Assembly (NCBI GenBank): GCA_031082285.1
Contig: JAVHLK010000017.1
Span: forward strand, 1-43,759
Direction of reading: 5' to 3'
Length of the DNA: 43,759 nt
DNA from: Desulfomonilaceae bacterium
GTDB lineage: Bacteria; Desulfobacterota; Desulfomonilia; Desulfomonilales; Desulfomonilaceae
Part shown: in pieces, positions 8,163 through 15,705 of the stretch
Numbering within the stretch: position 1 is the first letter of the stretch
Layout of the letters: every line of letters begins with the position of its first letter
Notes under the pieces: model-generated
Seen by the model: the letters and a program-made list of their open reading frames with translations, nothing else
Told to the model about the DNA's origin: nothing
The model's database searches: none
Made by a program: the position numbers and the translations under genes

Positions 8163-8585
8163 TGCCGTGTGCCGGAATTTAGTCAGCCGTCACCTTGTGA
8201 CGCGGCCGCGCCGGACGACCGCCTCATGCGTGATGCTCATGCGGCCGGTTGCGCTGAATCTCCCGCGGAATGACAACGCCTACCATGTCATTGCGAGAAG
8301 TGAAATTCCGCGCAGAACGCGGGAAAGCAATCTCAGCGCGCAGAATACGTAACCGAACTTATGAAATCCTGTCCTTGGGGCTCCCCATTCCACTCATAAT
8401 CCGCCTCAAACGCCGTGCATCACCACGGCCTTACAAAGAGGCCTCAGCCTCCCCGGAACATACCATATTGAGCCGAAAAAACCACTATTCAAGCGGCACC
8501 TTTTGCGGTTCGACGCATTGAATAAAGGTCTTCGACCGTGTCCGCCATGGTTGGGAAATCGGTGTGTTCCCCGAGCAGACCCGTG
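8163..8585. other. Gene-free interval with repeats
   Basis: This interval of 423 bases holds no convincing gene on either strand. It contains one copy of the dispersed palindromic element (8286-8334) and, just after it, 22 bases (8347-8368) that match 15677-15698 at 20 positions. The rest shows nothing I can name. Confidence 0.6.
8286..8334. repeat. Dispersed palindromic repeat, copy 1
   Basis: The element begins TGTCATTGCGAG and ends GCAATCTC. Between them is CCGCGCAGAACGCGGG (8308-8323), the exact reverse complement of the hairpin core seen at 28157-28173 and 38216-38232. It lies between genes. Confidence 0.8.
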
Positions 8586-9056
8586 TCACGCACCGGGCGA
8601 GACTTCGCGTTGCCGGAGTGACGGCACGGCTTGCTCTATGCTGAAGTGCCCTCGATCGAACAGCACGATGACAAGGGAAACGAGGAAGAAACCGGAGTCA
8701 CGAAGTATGTGGAGTATCCCCACCCTGCCCTCGGCATCCGCCGCGGATCCAAAACAGCCGCAGTCGATATCGAGCCCCGTGGCATACGCGTACACGATGG
8801 CGTACAGAAAGACCGCGAGCATCCCGGTCGTCAGCAGGGCCGCGGGCCGTGTCTGCACGCCGAGAATGAGGAAGACTCCGGCGACGAACTCGATCCACGG
8901 GAGGGTAAGCGCAGCAATGTTGCTCCATTCCAGGGGCAATATCAAATAGTTCCGAATCGCATTGGAGAAGTCGGCCGGGTCGATGATCTTGTATATGCTT
9001 GCATACACAAAAAGAGATCCAATAATCAGTCGGGCAATCAGTACGAAGTACCTCAA
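8586..9056 (-). CDS. MauE/DoxX-family redox-associated membrane protein
   Basis: This 156-residue protein has four membrane helices in the DoxX/MauE pattern: LIARLIIGSLFVYASIYKI, ALTLPWIEFVAGVFLILG, TTGMLAVFLYAIVYAYA and a C-terminal helix. A conserved DIDCGCFG motif (near residue 97) supplies a Cys pair typical of MauE-like members, which handle thiol chemistry in the envelope. The start is TTG at 9054-9056 with GGAG eight bases upstream; no ATG fits the conserved N-terminus. It is the second gene after a rhodanese on the same strand, and the pairing suggests a shared sulfur/thiol redox function. Confidence 0.88.
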   Translation of the reverse strand: MRYFVLIARLIIGSLFVYASIYKIIDPADFSNAIRNYLILPLEWSNIAALTLPWIEFVAGVFLILGVQTRPAALLTTGMLAVFLYAIVYAYATGLDIDCGCFGSAADAEGRVGILHILRDSGFFLVSLVIVLFDRGHFSIEQAVPSLRQREVSPGA

Positions 9057-9085
9057 TTCTTAGTATCTCCTTCGCGTCCTTTATC

Positions 9086-9110
9086 GTTCCCGGGCCGGAG
9101 GCCGGGAACG
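9086..9110. repeat. Intercistronic palindrome
   Basis: A hairpin with arms CGTTCCCGG and CCGGGAACG lies between the rhodanese and MauE genes. The same GGGAACGAG ending occurs in the repeat at 13251-13275, so it is probably one of a dispersed family rather than a terminator. No T tract follows on either strand. Confidence 0.6.
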
Positions 9111-9126
9111 AGCTCTATGCACTTTC

Positions 9127-9609
9127 CTACCCTCGGGGCTCTTCGACCGGATAGCCCGCTCTTCTCCAAGCCTCATACCCCGCACTCATTATCGCAAGTT
9201 TCTTGTAGCCCAATTGGACGAGGAAGCCGGCCACCTGTTCGGCCATCTCGCATTCAGGCCCGTGGCAATAGAGTATCAGAAGGGAATCCTCTGTAAGGAG
9301 CGGTTCGACGGTGAGGAACTGTTCTTCCTTCTCATATGCGGGCAAGAAAAGGGCTCTCTTGACGTGGCCCTCGGAGTATTCCTCCCTGGTGCGCGTGTCC
9401 ACGAACAGCGTATCGGGATCGTCGAATCGCTTTCGGGCTTCCTTTTCATCAATAAGCGCAACCGTGGTCCCCTCCAAAGTCAACTCCTTTGGAGGCTGGT
9501 AAACCCACGGGAGCGGCTTGCTCGACGCAAGGTTCAGGCCCATCCCGATGCCCGAGGATACCGCGAGGATGATGAAGGCCCGTATGCTCATACTGACGAA
9601 TGCTCTCAT
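9127..9609 (-). CDS. Membrane-anchored rhodanese-domain protein
   Basis: From the ATG at 9607-9609 (GGAG seven bases upstream) the protein has 160 residues. An N-terminal hydrophobic segment (about residues 8-27) anchors or exports it. Residues about 50-158 form a rhodanese domain with LFVDTRTREEYSEGHVKRAL and the active-site loop YCHGPECEMAEQVAGFL, where the first Cys is the expected sulfur acceptor, and then LGYKKLAIMSAGYEAWRRAGYPV. Rhodaneses carry sulfane sulfur or act as thiol sensors. It is followed by the MauE/DoxX gene, which supports a periplasmic sulfur-redox role. Confidence 0.9.
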   Translation of the reverse strand: MRAFVSMSIRAFIILAVSSGIGMGLNLASSKPLPWVYQPPKELTLEGTTVALIDEKEARKRFDDPDTLFVDTRTREEYSEGHVKRALFLPAYEKEEQFLTVEPLLTEDSLLILYCHGPECEMAEQVAGFLVQLGYKKLAIMSAGYEAWRRAGYPVEEPRG

Positions 9610-9847
9610 GGTTCCACTCCAGCGTGTCGGAGTCCGGTCCGGGGATCTCGCGGATGCGCCTCGGACCCGCGCCGACATCCTTGTCTCCACGAACCGAACG
9701 GGACATGAGAGCTCCCTACCGTCGTTGGAACCCTGTCGGCACGGCCTGGGCACAACGAAACGAGCCGCAGACCTTCCCTTGATAGTACTTGGGAACGCGT
9801 GCCCGAGTCAAGCCGGTCGATCCGTCCGGTCGCCCGTTGCAGCCGAC

Positions 9848-10789
9848 TCACGTACGCCTTGACGACAGGATCTCGAACCCGAAACGCTCCTGTAAGGATC
9901 CCACGATGCCCTTTGGTGCGACCGTCATCACCGCGATCGCGACCGCGCCCATGAGCAGAAGGCTCACGTCGAGGTATTCCGAAAAGACTTGCCGGAGAAC
10001 GATATAAATCACGGCCCCCACAATGGGTCCCTCGATGGTGCCGATTCCTCCGATGATGACGATGAATAGGAGCCTAACGGTCCAGTCTATGCCGAATGCC
10101 TTGTACGGCTGGATGAAGACCTGATGAAGGTAGATCAGTCCCGCGGTCAATCCCGTGACAAAAGCTGCGATCAGAAAACCGTAAAGTTTCGATCGGAAAA
10201 CGTCTACGCCCACGGTTTGGGCCGCGGCTTCATCGTCCCTCACGGCCATGAGGGTCAACCCCAGGTCGGTCCTCAGGATCAAAAAGACCAGTGCGGTGGA
10301 CCCTATACCCATGACCAGTCCGGCGTAATACATCTCCGTCAGGCTGAGTTGGTACGCGGGTGTGATGACGATCCCCATGCCGTAACGCACGAAGGACCAG
10401 TTGCTGAACGCGACGGCCAGGACTTCCGCCGTGAGCCACGTGCCGACCGCGAAGTATACCCCTCGCATGCGGAACAAGGGGACCGCCGTGAGCAGTGCGA
10501 ACACCAGTGCCGTAACTCCGCCGCAGAGAACTCCCATCCATAGCGGCAAGCCGTAGTAAACGCTCAGCACGGCAGGCGTGTAGCCGCCGAGCCCGATGAA
10601 TGATTGTTGACCGAGAGATATCATGCCGCAGTACCCCGCGAGCAGGTTCCACATTTGGGCGAGAGAAAGGTAGAGACAGAACGTGAGGCACAACAGCATC
10701 CAATAGCGTGAGGCCCACAGCGGCATCGTCGCTGCCGCTCCAAGGAGGACAATCAAACCGATCGTGAACGGCTGTCGCGACAGTCTCAT
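9848..10789 (-). CDS. livM: Branched-chain amino acid-type ABC permease
   Basis: This is a LivM-type integral membrane permease of 313 residues with about nine helices. Typical stretches are YCGMISLGQQSFIGLGGY near the N-terminus, VRDDEAAAQTVGVDVFRSKL (the cytoplasmic EAA-like loop contacting the ATPase), and FIVIIGGIGTIEGPIVGAVIY. Its ATG overlaps the TGA of livH by four bases. It forms the inner-membrane channel with LivH. The substrate class is taken from the family: amino acids, amides or small acids are all possible. Confidence 0.93.
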   Translation of the reverse strand: MRLSRQPFTIGLIVLLGAAATMPLWASRYWMLLCLTFCLYLSLAQMWNLLAGYCGMISLGQQSFIGLGGYTPAVLSVYYGLPLWMGVLCGGVTALVFALLTAVPLFRMRGVYFAVGTWLTAEVLAVAFSNWSFVRYGMGIVITPAYQLSLTEMYYAGLVMGIGSTALVFLILRTDLGLTLMAVRDDEAAAQTVGVDVFRSKLYGFLIAAFVTGLTAGLIYLHQVFIQPYKAFGIDWTVRLLFIVIIGGIGTIEGPIVGAVIYIVLRQVFSEYLDVSLLLMGAVAIAVMTVAPKGIVGSLQERFGFEILSSRRT

Positions 10790-11655
10790 GAGTTCGCTCT
10801 TCCAAGAATACCGTGAGGTCGCACGGCGAGCACCGCGAGCAAGACAAGATACCCGCAGAGCAGCTGATGACCGGGACCGAAGACATGGGCCCCGACAAGC
10901 TGGGCAAGCCCCAGGACAATCCCGCCCGCCAATGCGCCGGTCATGCTCCCCACTCCTCCGATGACGATCACTCCGAACGCGATGAGAAGGTACTGGGGAC
11001 CGGAATGAGGATAAAAGGTGAACGTCATGCCGACAAGGACGCCGGCCACGGCCGCGGTGGTCACGGCAATTCCCATCGCGCAGCAGTGCACGTATTCCGT
11101 GTCGATTCCCATGAGCCGAGCGGTCTCATCGTCTTCCGATGCGGCTCGTATGGCCCTGCCCAGACGCGTCCGTCGGACAAGCACGTGCACGGCTGCGATG
11201 GCCGTGCATCCGACCCCAAAACCCATGAGGTAAATTACGGGAAGACTCAGATTCTCGGTGACAGGCACGGCGAGGACGGCCACATTGGCGGGGATCGACC
11301 TGGCGTCTGGAGAAAAGATCAGCAGCAGCACATTCTGCAGAACAATGGAAATGCCTAGGGCAACGATGATGGGAGGTTCGGGTCCTCTTCTCAGAGCGCG
11401 ATTGAGGACGTATTTCTGAAGACCGAACCCTGCCGGGAACAACATCGGAACCACCATGACCGCCGCGGTCAAAGGGCTCAGACCTACCTGCTCGACCATC
11501 ACGAGGCTTAGATAGCTCGCCGTGATCATAAGGTCTCCATGGGCGAGGTTGATCAACCTCACGATGCCGAACATCAGCGAAAGCCCTATTGCAACCGCTG
11601 CATAGAGGCCGCCCAGAAGAATCCCGTTCACGATGGGCTGTATCAGGTCCGTCAT
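10786..11655 (-). CDS. livH: Branched-chain amino acid-type ABC permease
   Basis: This LivH-type permease has 289 residues from the ATG at 11653-11655, which overlaps the livF stop as ATGA. Recognisable motifs are NGILLGGLYAAVAIGLSLMFG, VRLINLAHGDLMI, RAASEDDETARLMGID (the coupling loop) and VIVIGGVGSMTGALAGGI. The upstream in-frame codons to 11706 lie inside livF and are not needed. It partners LivM in the membrane. Confidence 0.93.
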   Translation of the reverse strand: MTDLIQPIVNGILLGGLYAAVAIGLSLMFGIVRLINLAHGDLMITASYLSLVMVEQVGLSPLTAAVMVVPMLFPAGFGLQKYVLNRALRRGPEPPIIVALGISIVLQNVLLLIFSPDARSIPANVAVLAVPVTENLSLPVIYLMGFGVGCTAIAAVHVLVRRTRLGRAIRAASEDDETARLMGIDTEYVHCCAMGIAVTTAAVAGVLVGMTFTFYPHSGPQYLLIAFGVIVIGGVGSMTGALAGGIVLGLAQLVGAHVFGPGHQLLCGYLVLLAVLAVRPHGILGRANS

Positions 11656-12407
11656 GAGCGTTCCCCTTCGGAGCTCCGTGCCCCCTGAAGTTCGAACCCG
11701 AAGCATGCCTTCTTCAGGTCGTCTTCGGTGAGGCTGCCGGGCACGCCCAGGCAGACCGCTCGCCCTCTCACCATCGCGTAGACCCGATCGGCAACGCTGA
11801 CGCTCCTCCTTACGTCCTGCTCCACCAGAAGTACGGCCGTGCCGGTACGACTGATTGCCGACAGGGTGCGGTACACGGCCTTGATCACGAGAGGAGACAA
11901 GCCTTGCGAAATTTCGTCCAGCATCATCAGTGCCGGGCCGGACATCAGGGATCTTCCGATGGCCAACATCTGCTGTTCTCCGCCGCTGAGTTCGTTCCCC
12001 ATGATGTTCGCACGTTGCCGAAGAATGGGGAAAAGCTCGTACACTTCTTCCATGGATTGCCGGATCGCGTTTCTTGCTCGTCGCGAGTGCGCTCCGACCA
12101 GGAGATTCTCACGAACCGTGAGCGACCCGAAGACGTGCCGCCCTTCGGGAACGAGCGACACTCCCAGGGCCACGACCTGATGCGGTTTCAAATCGCCGAG
12201 GTCAGTTCCCGAAAAGACTATGGTTCCCGCCGAAGGGGCCAACAGGGCTGCGATTGCCCTCAAGAGAGTGGACTTGCCGGCTGAATTACCTCCTATGAGT
12301 GCGACAACCTCCCCTTGTGCAACGTGAACGGCAACATGGAAAAGGGCCTGAAAGCGTCCATAATGAACATCCAGACCTCGTACGTTCAGGAGCGGGCTTG
12401 GAGTCAC
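11652..12407 (-). CDS. livF: ABC transporter ATPase, LivF type
   Basis: This 251-residue ATPase shows Walker A GGNSAGKST, Q-loop region LVPEGRHVFGSLTVREN, signature LSGGEQQML, Walker B LMMLDE and the switch segment LLVEQDV. The VPEGR motif and length are typical of LivF. The start is GTG at 12405-12407, overlapping the livG stop as GTGA, with GGAGGGAG just upstream. Upstream in-frame codons fall inside livG and are rejected. Confidence 0.93.
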   Translation of the reverse strand: MTPSPLLNVRGLDVHYGRFQALFHVAVHVAQGEVVALIGGNSAGKSTLLRAIAALLAPSAGTIVFSGTDLGDLKPHQVVALGVSLVPEGRHVFGSLTVRENLLVGAHSRRARNAIRQSMEEVYELFPILRQRANIMGNELSGGEQQMLAIGRSLMSGPALMMLDEISQGLSPLVIKAVYRTLSAISRTGTAVLLVEQDVRRSVSVADRVYAMVRGRAVCLGVPGSLTEDDLKKACFGFELQGARSSEGERS

Positions 12408-13132
12408 TGCTCTCCCTCCGGCCCCAAATAGGCTTCCAGAACTTCTCTCGTATTCATGACACGTTCCGGCGGTCCGCCGATCAGTTCTCGGCCTTGAGCC
12501 ATGACGAGTAGTCGATCGACCGCCTCGGTCATTACGGTGATGATGTGTTCGATCCATACGATCGTGACGCCCTTGTCACGAACATCCGCTACGATGCGGA
12601 CTATGCGATCCTGGTCTTCCCCTCCCACACCTGCGACGGGTTCGTCCAAGAGCATCAACGTCGGCCCGGTTGCGAGACACCGGGCAATCTCGAGAAGCTT
12701 TCGCTCGACGAGGCTCAATTCCCTTGCGAACACGTCCTTCTTGGAAAGCAATCCGAAGCGGTCCAAGAGGTCGTGAATGTCGTTCCGGGCATTTCTTCCG
12801 GACCTTTCCCCTCCGTTCACCGCGGCCACGAGGGCATTTTCGTACACGGTCATGTTCTCGAACGGTCTGGGGACCTGATGCGTGCGCCCGATTCCCAAAC
12901 GACAACGCCGCTGCGGCGATTCATGCGTGATATCCATTCCGTCGAAAAGGACTCGGCCTTTATCGGGCTTACGTGATCCGGACAGCAGGTCGAATGCCGT
13001 GGATTTTCCGGCTCCATTGGGCCCGATGATTCCAAGGATCTCACCTCTTTTCACGGAAAAGGAGAAATCGTCCACAGCCCGTATTCTTCCGAAACGGAGG
13101 GTAAGGCCGTGAGCTGATAAACGTTCAGTCAT
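12404..13132 (-). CDS. livG: ABC transporter ATPase, LivG type
   Basis: This ATPase has about 242 residues from the ATG at 13130-13132. It has Walker A GPNGAGKST, the LivG-type IGRTHQVPRPFENMTVYEN segment, a degenerate signature ELSLVERKLLEIAR as is common in LivG, Walker B LMLLDEPVAG and the switch histidine in IEHIITVM. A longer start (13169-13171) is possible; neither start has a clear ribosome site. It leads the coupled G-F-H-M series, 278 bases after the binding-protein gene. Confidence 0.92.
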   Translation of the reverse strand: MTERLSAHGLTLRFGRIRAVDDFSFSVKRGEILGIIGPNGAGKSTAFDLLSGSRKPDKGRVLFDGMDITHESPQRRCRLGIGRTHQVPRPFENMTVYENALVAAVNGGERSGRNARNDIHDLLDRFGLLSKKDVFARELSLVERKLLEIARCLATGPTLMLLDEPVAGVGGEDQDRIVRIVADVRDKGVTIVWIEHIITVMTEAVDRLLVMAQGRELIGGPPERVMNTREVLEAYLGPEGEQ

Positions 13133-13225
13133 GTGCGTTTGATCGGTTTGGGTCCGTTTCCTAACCCCCATGATCGGGGCGATCACAACTGACCATGAAA
13201 GTCCGCGTGAACTCCGGGCCAAACA

Positions 13226-13344
13226 CCGGGCAGAGCCCGGACGATAGGCATTCTCAGGCGGAGCCTGGGAACGAGAACGAAGTGGACGTTCATACAAAGG
13301 CCGGGGTCCGGATAAGCAAGACTGGGCCCCGGCCTTCGCCGGGG
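13226..13344. repeat. Cluster of small palindromes between the binding-protein gene and livG
   Basis: Three hairpins are packed here: CCGGGC-aga-GCCCGG (13226-13240), a CAGGC-gga-GCCTG unit inside 13251-13270 ending GGGAACGAG, and CCCCGGC-cttc-GCCGGGG (13327-13344). They resemble REP-type elements and could stabilise the binding-protein transcript relative to the downstream transporter genes. Confidence 0.6.
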
Positions 13345-13410
13345 AGACGGTGCTCGTGATCGCGACCGTATTGGGAAATCGATTACTCGGAGCATCACTT
13401 GGCTATCAGT

Positions 13411-14718
13411 TTACGCTCCAGGAATGGGAAAGACCATTTCCGCGGTTTTCCGGATCTCGGGATGCCCGGCATTGTAGACGATTTCCAGTTCCCACGGCCA
13501 CTTCTGGCCCTTCACCCATTGTCCTCCCACGAGGGGAGTCTCCGCGTAGTGGTCTTGGTTGTACTTGATGCGGCCGACGATGGTGTCCAGGTCGGTACGG
13601 GCCACCGCGTCCCTCAGCCTGTTCTTGTCCAGGCTTCGAGCCCTCTTCAAGGCGTCTATGGCTATCTCGATCCCCGCGTACTTGAAGCCGATGGGCTGAG
13701 TCCATTGTTTGCCGGTCTCTTTGGTCCATGCGTCGCAGAGATCTTGCGCACTCTCGCCGGTGAGCGACGATGTGAAGGGATGACGGGGACTCCACCATAC
13801 TTCGCAGGTGAGCCCGTCCGCGAGGTTGCCTCCCAGTGCGTTTACCGCTGACGGGAAGAGGATCGCCTTGCTGACGGTGGCAATCTTGGGAACGAAATCG
13901 TGGCGGCGGCACTGTCTCCATGCCGCGGCCCAGTCGGGCGGGATGATGACTCCGGTGACGATATCGACCTTGTTTTTCTTGAATGCGCCGACGAATGCAC
14001 CATAGTCGCGGGTGAAGAAAGGGAAACGTCCCGGATCTACGACGGCGTAACCTCTCTCGGGGAGTTTCTTCGCGAAGATCTCGGAGAATGCCTTTCCGTC
14101 CGCGTCATTGGGCCAGAACCCTCCGACAACGCGTCCGGAGCGGTCCTTGTATTGGTCCCACATACCGATGAAGAGATCGGCCAAAGAATCGGCCGTCCAG
14201 AACGCGTGGTACGTCCACTTGAAAGGTCCTCCGGAGAGCCAGGCCTCCACCGGTGCGTCAAGGGATATGCACGGCGTCTCGAATCGTTCGCAAATGGCCG
14301 CGACGGGATTCACCGTGTCGGGCGTGTGCATGACCACCATGAGGTCGATCTCGTCGTGCAGAATGAGCTTGGAAGCCGCGTCCGCGGCCCTGGTCGGGTC
14401 ACTTTCGGTATCCACCGTTTTCATTCTCACCAGGACCTTCCTGCCCAGTTCCTCCACGTACACCCCGCCTTCCCGGTTGACGGCCTCGAGCGCGCGGAGG
14501 CCGGCCCAGGGAGAAGCCTCGCCGAAATCCGATATGGGGCCTGTCGACGGGTTCGGATGACCGATCAGGACGAAATCTCTCTTCCCCGCGTGGGTTTTCC
14601 TCACGGACCCGGGGAGCAGAGAAGCCAACCCCAGAGCCGCTCCGGATACCCCTACCCGTTTCAGGAAGTCCCTCCGAGTGGAATTCCGTTCCCTGTTCCC
14701 TCGTCCGGCATCAGACAT
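13411..14718 (-). CDS. Tat-exported ABC transporter substrate-binding protein
   Basis: This is a periplasmic binding protein of the LivK/Peripla_BP_6 family, 435 residues from the ATG at 14716-14718 with GGAGG ten bases upstream. The N-terminus has a twin-arginine signal, STRRDFLKRVGVSGAALGLA, with a predicted cleavage after THA. The mature part opens with FVLIGHPNPSTGPISDFGEA, typical of the family, and includes VMHTPDTVNPVAAICERFETPCIS. It sits first in the liv cluster and presumably delivers the ligand to LivH/M. Tat export of such a protein suggests folding before export. The ligand is unknown. Confidence 0.9.
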   Translation of the reverse strand: MSDAGRGNRERNSTRRDFLKRVGVSGAALGLASLLPGSVRKTHAGKRDFVLIGHPNPSTGPISDFGEASPWAGLRALEAVNREGGVYVEELGRKVLVRMKTVDTESDPTRAADAASKLILHDEIDLMVVMHTPDTVNPVAAICERFETPCISLDAPVEAWLSGGPFKWTYHAFWTADSLADLFIGMWDQYKDRSGRVVGGFWPNDADGKAFSEIFAKKLPERGYAVVDPGRFPFFTRDYGAFVGAFKKNKVDIVTGVIIPPDWAAAWRQCRRHDFVPKIATVSKAILFPSAVNALGGNLADGLTCEVWWSPRHPFTSSLTGESAQDLCDAWTKETGKQWTQPIGFKYAGIEIAIDALKRARSLDKNRLRDAVARTDLDTIVGRIKYNQDHYAETPLVGGQWVKGQKWPWELEIVYNAGHPEIRKTAEMVFPIPGA

Positions 14719-14901
14719 TTCAGAGTGTCCTCCGTACGGCAACCTCGGTCAGATTCATGGAAGGGTGCCGTGATTTGAGGATCTTGTCAATGTCTTGCCG
14801 GCACATTCGTTCCCCGCGCGTTGCGGCGTACTTCGCCCCTTTGTCGCGGTCTCATGCATACCCGCCGGGCGCAAATCCCATTGACTCGTACCGCAAAAAA
14901 A

Positions 14902-14927
14902 CTCACAATGGCATTTCACATTGTGAG
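14902..14927 (+). promoter_or_regulatory. Perfect palindrome directly upstream of a start codon
   Basis: Arms CTCACAATG (14902-14910) and CATTGTGAG (14919-14927) are perfect complements around an 8-base loop. The second arm merges into the ribosome-binding site (GAGAGAG) of the next gene, whose ATG begins at 14936. It could be a repressor operator or an RNA hairpin that hides the ribosome site. Confidence 0.6.
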
Positions 14928-14935
14928 AGAGCGAA

Positions 14936-15493
14936 ATGGATTTCCACAAACTCCGATGCATCCTTGTTCCCGCGGTCGTGCTTGCCTTATGCTTTTCCGG
15001 AGCATTGGTTTATGCGGCCGACTCGAGATGCGCCCGGCTCCGGAGTGCCTTGGAACAGAAGAAGCATCTCGTATCGGAGTACATGACGGCGCTGCAGACG
15101 TCCTACGATCGTAAGGAACTGCAGGTGGCCGAGTTGCTCAATTTCAAGATCAATGAGATCAAGGCACAGATAGCGGAATTGGAGCGCAGTCTGACCGGCT
15201 GTCCGGAAGGCGATGCCCAAGCCGCGATTGAAGGTATGGAACCCACCAAGTCCGATGAAGGGAAATACTCCGACAAGAGCTGTCAGGATTTGCGCAAGAT
15301 TCTCTTCTCGTTGGTTCGCAACATTCACACGCTCGACAAACGTAAGCAGAGCCTTCTGTCGAACCTCTCCGAAGAAGACGAAAGGCAGCTTCGCCAGGCC
15401 GTTGAAGAGCGGGAAACCGTGGAGCACATTCTCGGGACCAGGTGCTCCGAAACAAAGAACCGTCGGGGACTTCTGCAGCGGTTACGGCGGTGA
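14936..15493 (+). CDS. Secreted coiled-coil protein of unknown function
   Basis: This 185-residue protein has a signal peptide (residues 1-27, cleavage near VYA-ADS). The mature part is mostly helical and charged, with long stretches suited to coiled coil (LRSALEQKKHLVSEYMTAL, NEIKAQIAELERSL, RQLRQAVEERETVEHIL). Four cysteines in the mature part (CARL, TGCPE, SCQDL, RCSE) could form disulfides in the periplasm. I do not recognise a family. It is divergent from the liv binding-protein gene, and a palindrome covers its ribosome site. Confidence 0.75.
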   Translation: MDFHKLRCILVPAVVLALCFSGALVYAADSRCARLRSALEQKKHLVSEYMTALQTSYDRKELQVAELLNFKINEIKAQIAELERSLTGCPEGDAQAAIEGMEPTKSDEGKYSDKSCQDLRKILFSLVRNIHTLDKRKQSLLSNLSEEDERQLRQAVEERETVEHILGTRCSETKNRRGLLQRLRR

Positions 15494-15640
15494 AGAAGAG
15501 TCGTCGCGACGGGTACCTTGCAGTTTCTCACAAGCCCGTTTCATGAATATGGTCAGGGATTCCGATCCGTATTCCCGACACACACCGATCGAGATCCGTC
15601 GCAGGTACTGCGGCCGGTAAACCCCGATAATCCCGCGGGG

Positions 15641-15705
15641 TCCCGCGGTACGCGGGATCCCACCAATGCTGGGAACACGTAACCGGACTTAGGAAATCGA
15701 TTACT
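15641..15705. repeat. Palindrome plus shared 22-base tag
   Basis: TCCCGCG-gta-CGCGGGA (15641-15657) is followed by the tag at 15677-15698, which matches 8347-8368 at 20 of 22 positions. The end of the tag, GGAAATCGATTACT (15692-15705), is identical to 13374-13387. Here and at 13374 it lies just past the stop of a minus-strand gene. Confidence 0.65.

Noticed and set aside
14762-14790. TTGACA on the minus strand as the promoter of the liv binding-protein gene
   Set aside because: No acceptable -10 sequence (CACCCT at 17-base spacing) follows.
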